Notes under the pieces: model-generated
What the model saw: the letters and a program-made list of their open reading frames with translations, nothing else
Database searches by the model: none
Told to the model about the DNA's origin: nothing
Program-made: the position numbers and the translations under genes
In this document: positions 52,839 to 64,000 of the stretch, piece after piece
Layout of the letters: each line of letters starts with the position of its first letter
Position numbering within the stretch: the stretch's first letter is position 1
Assembly (NCBI GenBank): GCA_026545225.1
Contig: CM048846.1
Coordinates: forward strand, 58,904,270-58,968,269
DNA from: Cornus controversa
Lineage: Eukaryota; Streptophyta; Magnoliopsida; Cornales; Cornaceae
Length of the DNA: 64,000 nucleotides
Direction of reading: 5' to 3'

Positions 52839-54346
52839 TGATAGGCGTTGAATGTTACGCATTCTAGCCTCTTAACTTATGTATTTTATTCTCTTAGTGA
52901 TAGATTATTTTGTGATTTTACTTTGTTTTAGTGTTTTCTGTATTTTCAGGGCCTTAATAATTATTTCAGTTAAAACTGTGATTTTGGGCTTTTAAAGAAG
53001 ACATCCAAGATGGTGAGATGAAGCCTACATCAAGGAGATTCACTCAACCATTTATTTCAACTCAAATCAGCCCAAGAAAGAGGTCCAAGAGAATTACAGC
53101 TGCTTAAGAAGGTTTCGGGCCTGAAGCCCAAATCTGCGCATAATGCAGTCTTAATCCCGTTTTGGAAAATGGACCAGAAGTCTTATTTTCGAGACTTAAA
53201 TCGACATTATTTTCGCGTGGGGTTGAACGAAATTTGATTCTGCACACTTTTGTATTTCACAAAAATTCCGTGAATCGGACTTCTAGTGGGTCAAAAGTTG
53301 GGCCGAAGTCAGCAGGAAAAACCCACCTGATTAATGCTGCGGGAAACCCTAATTAATTCCTAATTGGATTAGGATTTTGGTGAATTCTCTTGGGAAATAA
53401 AAGGAAGACTTGGAGGCTGAAGAGGGAGAGCTTACACAGAGATTGGAGAGTCTGAGAGGGCTGAGAAGAGAACAGAAACATATTGCAGAGCCATTGGAGA
53501 ACGAAGTCATACGCGTAATTCAGAAAGATGATGTCTTCTTCCTCAACAGTTGAAGCTTCTTCTTCTACCATGAGCGGCTAGTTCATCCACTAGGGTTTTG
53601 ATGTAGCCCTAACAAAGCATCAATGGTTTGATTGTTTTAATTATTGGGGACCTTTATATACATGCATAGATTGTGTAATTGTGAGGATTCTTATTAAGGA
53701 ATTGAGCAATAAAAGTCTTGTAAATTCAATCTCAATGATTTCTTATCTTGTCTTAGATATTTAGTTGTTGTTATTGAACTCAATCTCTTTTGTTTTCTGT
53801 GATCATGAGAGAGATTATTACACAATGGTAATCACTGAATATATTGTTATGAGCTTTGATGGATTATGCCTAGAGAAGATGAACCATACTGCACCCTAGA
53901 TTAGAGTAGTTAGGCAGATGGCCCATGCCAATCGAAGATAGTCCATGGCTTAGCCTTAATCATATGTTATCTTCTTGACGGATGAAGGTGAGCTTGTAGC
54001 CACCGACACCACTTATGCATGATGTAATTCCCCTATAGTTGATTCAATTGACCATTGATTGTGGAGTTAGTGGTGAAGTCAAACACCCTAGGTTTCTCTC
54101 TTATTATCTTCATTATCTGTTTACCTTTGATTTATTTTATTTTATCTTTTTAATTAGTTAAAAATCAGAATTCTTTTCTTATAAATTTAATTAGAATTAG
54201 TTCTGTGTTCCAACTCATCAGAACATAATCCCTGAGGTACGATACCCATTCCTTTCAATAGCCCTATTCTGCAAGGAATTCGTTCTATTGCGAAGTGTGG
54301 AAATTTTTAATTGATATATTTTTGAGTCACACTCACACATGAATCA
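52839..54346 (+). repeat. 5' LTR of Athila-like copy 2
   Basis: 1508 bp, TGATAGGCG...ATGAATCA. It shares diagnostic differences with the 3' LTR at 62524, such as a shorter GAGAGTCTGAGAGGGCTGAG segment, against copy 1, showing that the two elements belong to different sublineages. Confidence 0.92.
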
Positions 54347-54351
54347 ATTTT

Positions 54352-54369
54352 TGGCGCCGTTGCCGGGGA
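54352..54369 (+). other. Primer-binding site, Athila type, copy 2
   Basis: TGGCGCCGTTGCCGGGGA, five bases after the LTR end. Confidence 0.9.
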
Positions 54370-54490
54370 TTATCTATTTGATTGATTGGATTTTACAGAA
54401 TTAGTTTTAATTGGATTTTTAGTTTAGGAAATTTTTATATTTTATTTTTAATTTTGTTTTTGTTTTCTTTTCAGGTGCTTTTAGTAATAT

Positions 54491-57400
54491 ATGCAAGGTC
54501 GTCGTTCTGTGGCTGATCCTTTGATACCTCTTGATCCTGAGCCTGAACGTACTCTTAGACAACAGAGGAACATCCCTGTTGATACCATTGTGCAAGAGGA
54601 AGAAATAATTGAAGACATGGCAGAAGAGAGGAACAATAACCTTGTTCCTAATGCTGATGGAGAAAGAGCTAGATTGCTTAGGGACTACTATGTTCCTGAG
54701 ACATATACCTCGCCAGCAGGTTTTCAACTGCCCAATGTCACAGCACAGAATTATGAGATCAAGTCCAGCATTATTCAGATGCTACCATCTTATTTTGGGC
54801 TGACTCAAGAAGACCCTTACAAGCATCTGGATGACTTCATTGAAGTGTGCTCAACTACAAAAATTCACAACTTCTCTGAAGATGCTTTCAGAATGAGACT
54901 TTTTCCATTCTCTCTGAAAGACAAAGCAAAGTATTGGTTCAACTCTCTACCGGCTGGTTCTATCACGACTTGGACTCAGATGCAACATGAGTTTCTCAAG
55001 AAGTATTTTCCGATAGGGAAGACCAATCAGTTCAGACGTGCTATCACTGGTTTCTCCCAACATGAGGGGGAACAATTTTATGAGACATGGGAAAGATTCA
55101 AGGACCTTCTTAGGAAGTGTCCCCATCATCAAGTTCCTAAGTGGCAACTAGTGCAGAGTTTTCATGAAGGGCTCACAGAAGCCAACAGACAGATGGTTGA
55201 TGCGTCATGTGGAGGTACTTTTATGTTGAAGAGTGAAGAAGAGGCATGGACCTTATTTGAAAATCTTAGTGACAACTCTCTACAACATGTGTTCTCTACT
55301 CGTTCTAGCAGACCTGCCACTACCAGGAAGGCTGATGGAATTTTTGAGGTTGGTGCTTCAGAAGCTATGCCAACTGATATTGATTTAATTGCACAGAAGG
55401 TAGCAGCAATTATGGCTGCCAATCAAACTCCTTCTGCTTCAAATTCTTCATTGCTAGGCCCTTGTGAATTTTGCTCTAGTCCTATGCATAATGTGAGCAA
55501 TTGTCCTTCAATGGGGCAATTTTCTTATATTCAACATGAGCAAGTTCAAGCTACTTTTACTGGACCAATGAATCCTCCACGAGGTAATACTTACAATCCC
55601 ACATGGAGGAATCATCCTGGTTTTTCTTACAGTAACCAAGGGGCAGCAATGCAACCATCATATCAACCTAGGACTTTTGTGCCTCAACAGCAATATCAAA
55701 CATAAAGTCCTATGGCCCAAAGAATTTCTGCTATTGAAGACAAGCTGACTCTTACCTTGTCTAAATTTGACAAGCTTGATTCTCTTATAGAGACAGTGCA
55801 AGCTACTGCAGCAACAGTACAATCTACAGTTCAGCTAGTGCACTCGCATTCTCAATCCATTGCCAAACTGGAATCTCAGTTTGGACAGCTTGCTACTTCA
55901 TTAAGTAGAAGAGAAGAAGGGAAGCTCCCTAGTCAACCAATTGCTAATCCAAGAGGGATGCAAGCTTCCACAAGCAACCCACACCATGAGCAAGTTCAAG
56001 CCATTACCACTTTGAGAAGTGGGAAAATAATTGACAATAAGGTGGGTGAAAAGAAAGAAGAAGAAAAAGTGATCACAAGTCCAAGTGCTGAAATTCCTTA
56101 TGAGCCCAAGGCTCCTTTCCCACAACGTTTTCTTGAAGCATCTAAATTGGGGAAGCAAGGGGACAAGCTGCATGACATGATGGAGGTGTTTCGCCAAGTG
56201 AAGATTAATTTGCCACTCCTTGATGCCATCAAGCAAATTCCTCCTTATGCAAAATTTTTGAAGGACTTGTGCACTCAGAAAAGGCGTTCTAAAAGCCATG
56301 TGCCAAAGAAAGTAATGCTGCCACAACAAGTGAGTTCAATAATTCAGCAATGTACTCCTCCCAAGTACAAAGATCCTGGTGCTCCAACTATCTCATGCAT
56401 TATTGGGGAGCACCATGTGGATAAAGCTCTTCTTGATTTGGGTGCAAGTGTGAATTTGCTACCCTATTCAGTTTACTTACAATTGGGCTTGGGAGAATTG
56501 AAGCCTACCTCGGTGGTATTACAATTTGCAGACAGATCAACAAAGCAACCCCGAGGAATCATAGAAGATGTGCTCATTAAAGTGGACAAGTTCTACTTTC
56601 CTGTTGATTTCATTGTACTTGACACTGAGCCGGTTCACAATCCGAAGAGGCACATTCATGTGATCCTTGGTCGACCTTTCTTAGCTACTGCTGATGCTTG
56701 CATAAATTGTAGGTCAGGGATCATGGATATTTCCTTTGGCAACATGAAGGTTAAGCTTAATGTGTTCAATGCTATCCAACACCCTCCAGATCAGAGTGAT
56801 GTGTTCTGCATGGATGATATTGATGAATGTGTGGAGGAATTTGTCTCATCCTCTATATCTCGAAACTCCCTGGAGGTATATAAGTCTTTTTATGACTTTG
56901 AGAACATTAATGATGAAGGGTTGTGTGAAGAAGTGCATGTTATGCTGGAAGTGGATGCTATTCAGAATACTCCACCATAGAGAATTCCAATTGAGCCACT
57001 ACCTTTTCTCTCTAGCACTCCCTTAGTGCCTTCATTGGAGTCCCCTCCAGAATTAGAGTTGAAGCCTTTGCCTGACAAATTGAAGTATGTATTCTTGGGG
57101 GCACAGAAAACTCTTCCTGTTATAATTGCCTCTGATCTGACAGAAATTCAAGAGAAGAGCTTAGTAGAGGTTTTATACCAACATCGGGAAGCAATTGGAT
57201 GGAGTGTTGCTGATCTTAAGGGCATTGATCCCTCAGTTTGCATGCACAAAATCCATTTGGAAGAAGGATGTAAGCCAACCAGAGAGGCACAGAGGCGGTT
57301 GAACCCCAACATGAAGGAGGTGGTAAAGAAAGAGGTTGTCAAGTTGCTTGATGCAGGAATCATTTATCCAATTTCTGATAGCACATGGGTGAGTCCGACA

Positions 57401-58755
57401 CAAGTGGTTCCAAAGAAATCTGGTCTTACCATTGTCCCTAACTCCATGGGAGAGCTTGTCCCACAACGTACTGCCACAGGATGGCGTGTTTGCATTGATT
57501 ACAGAAAGCTCAATTCTATGACAAGAAAGGATCATTTCCCCCTTCCATTCATTGACCAAATACTTGAAAGGTTAGCTGGTCAGAGCTATTATTGCTTTCT
57601 GGATGGTTACTCTGGTTATAACCAAGTAGCTATGGATCCAGAAGATCAAGAGAAGACCACTTTCACTTGTCCCTTTGGTACTTTTGCGTATCGTCGTATG
57701 CCTTTTGGATTATGTAATGCTCCGGCTACATTCCAACGGTGTATGATGGCCATCTTTTCTGACATGGTGGAAAAATTCTTGGAGGTGTTTATGGATGATT
57801 CTCTGTTTTTGGATCATCTTTTGAACATTGTTTGAGCAATTTATCACTTGTGCTTCAGAGGTGTCGAGAACGGAATCTGGTACTTAGTTGGGAGAAGAGC
57901 CATTTTATGGTGAAAGAGGGTATTGTATTGGGCCATATTGTTTCAGAGAGGGGCATTGAAGTTGATAAAGCAAAGATCGACCTAATTGCAACTTTGCCTC
58001 ATCCAACTTCGGTAAGGCAAGTTCGATCTTTCTTAGGCCATGCCGGGTTCTATAGAAGATTCATCAAGGATTTCAGTAAAGTAGCTCGACCATTGTGCCA
58101 TTTGTTGTCTAAGGATGTTCCCTTTATCTTTGATGAAGAGTGTGTGAAAGCTTTTGAAAAGCTTCGGTCTCTGTTATCCTCGGCACCAATCATGCAGTCT
58201 CCAAAATGGGCTGTACCTTTTAAAATCATGTGTGATGCCTCTGATTATGCAGTGGGAGCCGTGTTGGGACAGAGAGAAGAGAAACGACCACATGTCATCT
58301 ACTACGCTAGTAAGACTCTCTCTGATGCTCAACTCAATTATACAACCACAGAGAAAGAACTTCTAGCTGTAGTGTTTGCCTTGGACAAGTTTCGTTCTTA
58401 TTTATTGGGATCCAAGGTGGTTGTCTATTCTGATCATGCAGCATTGAGACATTTATTGGCAAAGAAAGAAACCAAACCGCGTCTTATTCGGTGGATTTTA
58501 TTGCTGCAAGAATTTGATTTGGAGATAAAAGACAAAAAGGGGACGGAGAATGTGGTTGCAGATCATTTATCTCGAATCGAGTTTGAGCCAGTGATCGATG
58601 CATTACCTATTCGAGACTCATTCCCGGATGAGCAATTGTTTGAAATCAATTTGATAAAAGTTAATAGCCAAAGGTTGAAACATTGTGTGGAAGGATGTGT
58701 GCCAAGAAGAGACGTGGAGTCCGTCGACTTGACGGATCCCGTCTATCCGACTTAA
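54491..58755 (+). pseudogene. Gag-protease-RT-RNase H polyprotein, Athila-like copy 2
   Basis: Same architecture as copy 1, total 4265 bp, one base short of 1422 codons. Stops at 55703 (TAA) and 56978 (TAG), each a single change from the copy 1 codon, and a one-base deletion at about 57798, directly after the FMDD catalytic motif. Everything else is open: capsid, CEFCSSPMHNVSNC knuckle, DLGAS protease, reverse transcriptase, RNase H to [14 protein letters not shown]. It then ends in [16 protein letters not shown], with no integrase. A tail this clean at the same point as copy 1 shows the loss predates both insertions. Confidence 0.93.
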
Positions 58756-59650
58756 TCCCTTCGGAGAGTCAATCGTCTCCTACGGACGTTAAATTGTAGG
58801 TTTTGTATGTATTTCTATCCTTTATTTCTTTTAGTTTTCTTTAATTTTAATTTTTTTTTTATTTTAGTTTTCTTAAGTTTTTCTTCAATTCTAGTTGTGT
58901 TTTAATGTTTTTTCTTTGAAGTTTTTGATGTATAAGTTGCTTCCGGAGGATGCCAAGAGGTGTACCGAGGTATTTGGACTCAAGACGGGTGAAAAATCGT
59001 GCTTTCGGTCGACCTTGGGCGATGGAGACTCAAAAATATCAAGTCTCGGTCGACCTTGGGCGATGGAGGGTCAAACAGGCCTTCAGAAGGGGGATCGATC
59101 GCCCCAGAGAAGGGGGATCGATCGCCCCATGAAATTTCTTGAAGATCAGCCCCACCAGGTGGGCGATCGATCGCCCATCCTTGGGGGGATCGATCGCCCA
59201 AGGCAAAAATGTGGGCTGCCCGAATTGTTTTGGTATTTAAAGCTTCCTTATCCTCCTATGTTGTTACTACTTGCATCCTAAGCCTCTTTGAACTCCAATT
59301 CAAGTCCTATATCATCCGGAAAAATAATTTCTTCAATTAGTGATTATTATACAAGGATTCAACATTGATCAACATCAACTTCAACATCAAAGTGGATCAA
59401 AAATCACTAGTTCTCAAAGGAAGCTCACACTTTTTCAAGTTCAACATCGAAGTAAGTGAAGTTTTTCCTTGAAGAAATTGTTCAAATCTTTTTTAGGGCT
59501 TTTGAAGACCAAGTTTGGGGGATCAATTTGGTGCAATTACTTGTTCGATTTGGGTGGAAAAATTGCCGGAAAAAGGAGGTTGAAGGTTACAAAAGAATTG
59601 TGCACACCAAGTGTTCGATTTAATTCCTCAATTACACTTTTTCTACTTCT
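58756..59650 (+). promoter_or_regulatory. Spacer with palindrome cluster before the accessory ORF, copy 2
   Basis: Same order as copy 1: two TCGGTCGACCTTGGGCGATG copies (about 59007 and 59047), four GATCGATCG palindromes (59090-59104, 59111-59127, 59160-59176 with GGGCGATCGATCGCCC, 59183-59200), TATTTAA at 59234-59240, then the TTCAACATC-rich leader. The DNA between the palindromes is diverged from copy 1 while the palindromes themselves are unchanged. Confidence 0.5.
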
Positions 59651-60880
59651 ATGGCACCAAAGAGAGCAAGTCACCAAGATGCTTCAAGTTCACGTAATCC
59701 TCGCCGAGCGAGGAATGATCCGACCACAGGTTCTTCACGATCTCGCTGAGACGGTATTCAAGAGAAATGGCATCCAAGGGCGTTGAACTATGAAACAACG
59801 TTTGACATAGCCGAACTGTATGGTATGTTTCCCGAGACACGATGGGGGATTTCTGACATCCGTCGTCGTTGGTCGGCATCCATTTTTGTTCCACTCTCAT
59901 CTACTATCTACCCGAGGCTTGTCAAGGTATTTTATCAAAACTTGATGCCGAAACCTGATGAGCGGGATGTGCTTACTTCTTCCGTAGATGGAACAATAGT
60001 TCGAGTGGACATGTCATCCATTGTCATTGCCATGGGTTGTCCTCATGAATGCCCAGCTGATTTATCTCATATCTACACTCCTTTACCCGATGAGTTGTCG
60101 GTGGGCAATGTGGTTGCACGATTGTGTGCCAACCAATTTTCTGGGCCAAAAAGGAATGCAGCTTCAAAGTCTTCAATGCCAAATCATTTATGGTTCCTTG
60201 ACGCTGTGCTACTCAAGAATGTATGTCCAATTGGACATAAAACCGAAAGACGTCAAGAGTTCCTCAGAGCCTTATATGCCATACATTTTGGGCATTGGCT
60301 GTCATTCCCACAGATTGTCTGGGGCCAGATGGAGAAATTCTATTCCAAGGTTGTGGCCAAGGTACCAGACAGTGCAAGTGACTGGGAGTTTCCATTCCCT
60401 ACTATTATTCACCAGTTGCTTGTATCACAGGGGTATGCAGTCCACGAGGACGAGCTTGCCTTTCCACATGACCTTCATTATGGCACGCATGACTGGAACT
60501 TGAGTCGATCTCATATGCACCAGAGAGTCATAGCGGCGCCTGGTGAGGTATCTCGGTTGGCCCAAGGAGGAGAGCATGTAGATGTACCACCACCGGTGGA
60601 CGATCCAGAGGAGATGGAGGCAGAGGAAGAGGAAGAGGAAGTGCATGCACAAGCTGGTGGCCATGATTATCAATACTTAGAAGGGCAGATTGCTGGGTTG
60701 ACAGCCCAGTTTGGCACCTTACAGACAGAGGTCTCCACACAGTTTGGTGCAATGAGAGCAGAGATGGCGGATCACTTTCGTGACACTCGCCAAGAGCAAC
60801 TAGAGATGAGGAGGATGATGCGTGCACTGATGCGCCAAGCAAACTTAGATCCAGATGCTCAGTCACCACCACATCCTTGA
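59651..60880 (+). pseudogene. Accessory ORF of Athila-like copy 2, one early stop
   Basis: 410 codons including the stop position, as in copy 1. A CGA-to-TGA change at 59747 (codon 33) interrupts the basic N-terminus; from 59783 the frame is open for 365 codons. Against copy 1 there is a 6-bp loss in the IAIAIAM region and a 6-bp gain in the Glu run, both in frame. The domain layout is unchanged: globular plant transposon-protein domain, acidic patch, coiled coil ending MRRMMRALMRQ. A downstream Met could still give a shortened product. Confidence 0.78.
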
Positions 60881-62523
60881 TAGGAAGGTAACCATCTTTT
60901 GTATATTATTTTATTTTTAGTTTTTATTTTTCTTTTTATTTCTCTTTTTGTAGTTAGATTTTTATTATGAACAAAAAATTGAAAAATGAAAAAAATATTT
61001 TATATTTTATTTTTTTTGGGATTTTTCTCTTTCATATTTATTTTCACCCATACTATTTTCACTTGATCTTTGGGGTATAGTGGTTTGTTTTGACAGATTG
61101 AAACATCCAAGTTTGGGGGTGTGCTTGCATTGCCTTCGTGCTCGTGATGTACTCTATTTTCTTTCCACTACTCTATGGTCCTGGTAACATCGTTCTTACT
61201 CTTCTCTTTGCTTTGATTGATAGTACATTGAGGACAATGTACAGTTTAAGTTTGGGGGTGAGGCGATGCCTATTTTTGTGCTTTATTGCATATGGGGAAA
61301 ATTTGTGAAATTCTTCTTGTATTAGGATTTTTATTTATTTTATTTTCTTAGTTTGTTTTTATTTTATTTTGTTTTATTTTTAGATAGTATGTTTTGACAT
61401 GATTCAAAGGATTAATACCTTATGTAGGTGCATAACTTGCAATTTTTGAGTATGTTTTGAATTTTTGAAACCTGTGATTTAAAGTATGTGGTTTTAATCA
61501 TGGTTTGCAATAACATGTTTTGGGATGATTAATTTTAGTTTCCTTACATGCACAGACACATTAGCATAATCTTATGGGGTATAAACTTTGGTTTTGAGTT
61601 ATTGAGTTACATATGCTTGATATTAATTAGTATCTCTTGAGAATGAGTACCAATGACGTGTTTTACTTGACTTCAATGAAAAAAAAAAAGAAAAAGAAAG
61701 AAAAAAAAAGTGATGAATAAGCAAATCAATTTGATCCTTTTCATGAGTAACCGGGCCTCTATGCCTCAGGAAGCACGGAGTGTTCGCGTCAAAAGTGAAA
61801 GGGTGAGAAAAGATGGGCATTGGTTGTCTTGATTTGTAGCCTGACTGATTCGAGTAATTAGGTCTCCAGGGTATCTTAAAGCCTAGTGCCCTAAAGCCAT
61901 CTGGTTTGGGAGTCACTGACTGAAAGCTTGCTACATGGATCTTTCAGAAAGCTTAATAAATCAAGACATTGCACAACCAATAAAGCAATGAAAAAAGAAT
62001 GATGAAAAAAAAAATGAAAAAGTCATGTATGCATGTTGGGAAGTATGAGTTCAATAAGGGGAGCTAGTGAGTTGAAGGGGTATGTGCCTTAATATATTCA
62101 GAACTTGGTTATGCTACATGAGATGACTGCTAGTTCACTTTACACGAGGAAGCTAGAGTTGATTATTTTGAGATATGTTGATGTGAATTATGTGTGGGGA
62201 CCATTAATTTGAATTGTGGAATTTGAAAATTTGAAATTATTCTTGAATGCAAGTTTGTAACTATGTATTGTAATCTTCTTCTTGAATTAATGTTGAAACA
62301 GAATTTTGAATGTTTGTGGGTAACATTTCTGGAAACCCTCACGAGACTATACTCGTCCACTAGGGGGAACCTAGGGGTTTAAAGGCTTGTTGCATATGCT
62401 AAATGCAATCGTTTCTCCCACGAAAGTGGAGTTAGGTAGTTTAGTTAATGTTTAGTAGTTTCTTTGTTTTAGTTTTGTTTTATTCTATTGCTAAGGGACT
62501 AGCAATATGTAAGTTTGGGGGTG
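60881..62523 (+). other. Non-coding 3' tail of Athila-like copy 2
   Basis: Counterpart of 33588-35234. Hairpin GTACATTG-AGGA-CAATGTAC at 61223-61242, polypurine motifs at about 61108, 61249-61261 and 62511-62523, conserved block at about 61740-61805. No sense gene; the antisense ORF at 61623-61916 is not supported by any domain. Confidence 0.75.
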
Positions 62524-64000
62524 TGATAGGCGTTGAATGTTACGCATTCTAGCCTCTTAACTTATGTATTTTATTCTCTTAGTGATAGATTATTTTGTGA
62601 TTTTACTTTGTTTTAGTGTTTTCTGTATTTTCAGGGCCTTAATAATTATTTCAGTTAAAACTGTGATTTTGGGCTTTTAAAGAAGACATCCAAGATGGTG
62701 AGATGAAGCCTACATCAAGGAGATTCACTCAACCATTTATTTCAACTCAAATCAGCCCAAGAAAGAGGTCCAAGAGAATTACAGCTGCTTAAGAAGGTTT
62801 CGGGCCTGAAGCCCAAATCTGCGCATAATGCAGTCTTAATCCCGTTTTGGAAAACGGACCAGAAGTCTTATTTTCGAGACTCAAATCGACATTATTTTCG
62901 CGTAAGGTTGAACAAAATTTGAGTCTGCACACTTTTGTATTTCACGAAAATTCCGTGAATCGGACTTCTAGTGGGTCAAAAGTTGGGCCGAAGTCAGCAG
63001 GAAAAACCCACCTGATTAGTGCTGCGGGAAACCCTAATTAATTCCTAATTGGATTAGGACTTTGGTGAATTCTCTTGGGAAATAAAAGGAAGACTTGGAG
63101 GCTGAAGAGGGAGAGCTTACACAGAGATTGGAGAGTCTGAGAGGGCTGAGAAGAGAACAAAAATATATTGCAGAGCCATTGGAGAACGAAGTCATACACG
63201 TAATTCAGAAAGATGATGTCTTCTTCCTCAACAGTTGAAGCTTCTTCTTCTACCATGAGCGGCTAGTTCATCCACTAGGGTTTTGATGTAGCCCTAACAA
63301 AGCATCAATGGTTTGATTGTTTTAATTATTGGGGACCTTTATATACATGCATAGATTGTGTAATTGTGAGGATTCTTATTAAGGAATTGAGCAATAAAAG
63401 TCTTGTAAATTCAATCTCAATGATTTCTTATCTTGTCTTAGATATTTAGTTGTTGTTATTGAACTCAATCTCTTTTGTTTTCTGTGATCATGAGAGAGAT
63501 TATTACACAATGGTAATCACTGAATATATTGTTATGAGCTTTGATGGATTATGCCTAGAGAAGATGAACCATACTGCACCCTAGATTAGAGTAGTTAGGC
63601 AGATGGCCCATGCCAATCGAAGATAGTCCATGGCTTAGCCTTAATCATATGTTATCTTCTTGACGGATGAAGGTGAGCTTGTAGCCACCGACACCACTTA
63701 TGCATGATGTAATTCCCCTATAGTTGATTCAATTGACCATTGATTGTGGAGTTAGTGGTGAAGTCAAACACCCTAGGTTTCTCTCTTATTATCTTCATTA
63801 TCTGTTTACCTTTGATTTATTTTATTTTATCTTTTTAATTAGTTAAAAATCAGAATTCTTTTCTTATAAATTTAATTAGAATTAGTTCTGTGTTCCAACT
63901 CATCAGAACATAATCCCTGAGGTACGATACCCATTCCTTTCGATAGCCCTATTCTGCAAGGAATTCGTTCTATTGCAAAGTGTGGAAATTTTTAATTGAT
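62524..64000 (+). repeat. 3' LTR of Athila-like copy 2 (cut by window end)
   Basis: Starts TGATAGGCG next to AAGTTTGGGGGTG and matches 52839-54315 almost base for base up to the window end. About 30 bp are missing. The high similarity to the 5' LTR points to a recent insertion. Confidence 0.92.

Larger units (their letters stand above)
52839..64000 (+). mobile_element. Athila-like Ty3/gypsy element, copy 2, right end outside window
   Basis: Same family as 25533-36760: LTR 52839-54346, primer site, one-frame gag-pol without integrase, palindrome spacer, accessory ORF, hairpin tail, and a 3' LTR from 62524 to the window end. It is inserted in the gag of the Tat-like element; the left flank is GGCGG (52834-52838) and the right copy is outside. 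Fewer stops than copy 1 (two stops and one frameshift in gag-pol). Confidence 0.92.

Noticed and set aside
1-64000. Cellular genes, tRNA or rRNA genes
   Set aside because: Every frame longer than about 150 codons with recognisable motifs belongs to a retroelement; the tRNA-like matches are only primer-binding sites of 12-18 bases.

Overview
The window is plant nuclear DNA made almost entirely of nested LTR retrotransposons. I see no cellular gene, rRNA, tRNA or CRISPR array. The plant assignment rests on the element types (Tekay/Del-like chromovirus, Tat-like and Athila-like Ty3/gypsy elements, SIRE-like Ty1/copia derivatives) and on plant-type primer-binding sites (initiator-Met tRNA type, and the Athila-type TGGCGCC... 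site). The species cannot be named from this; the mix suggests a dicot with a repeat-rich genome.

Layout. (1) 1-18054: a degenerate Tekay/Del-like element on the minus strand, cut by the window start. It carries two insertions: a solo LTR at 4180-6348 (direct repeat GAATC) in pol, and a complete SIRE-like element at 7992-15516 (direct repeat ATTGT) in gag. The latter has a gag gene but no protease, integrase or reverse transcriptase, so it is called TR-GAG A here. (2) 18055-25175: old, fragmented DNA: a broken plant transposon-protein pseudogene, a relic hairpin, two satellite-like tandem arrays (68 bp and 72 bp) and a GCATGT-rich array. (3) 25176-37068: stacked LTR tips, then a complete Athila-like element (25533-36760, direct repeat CATTC). 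(4) 37069-48512: a second SIRE-like gag element (TR-GAG B), with an accessory ORF and a 4-kb LTR lodged in its gag. (5) 48784-52838: a Tat-like element on the minus strand, without integrase. (6) 52839-64000: a second Athila-like element inserted in the Tat gag and running off the window end.

How it works together. All elements here look non-autonomous or dead. Both Athila-like copies encode Gag, protease, reverse transcriptase and RNase H in one 1422-codon frame that stops exactly where integrase should begin. In its place both have a spacer with repeated GATCGATC palindromes and a separate 409-codon ORF of the plant transposon-protein type (PF20167-like by eye). TR-GAG B, from a different superfamily, carries an ORF of the same general kind in the same relative place. 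In both families the accessory ORF follows a palindrome cluster, a TATA-like box and a leader, as if it had its own promoter. This shared accessory module, and a set of hairpins at 45359-45762 with different but perfectly paired stems around one constant loop, are the most unusual signals I found.

Limits: family names come from motif recognition by eye. Element boundaries with matched target duplications are firm; old fragments are approximate.
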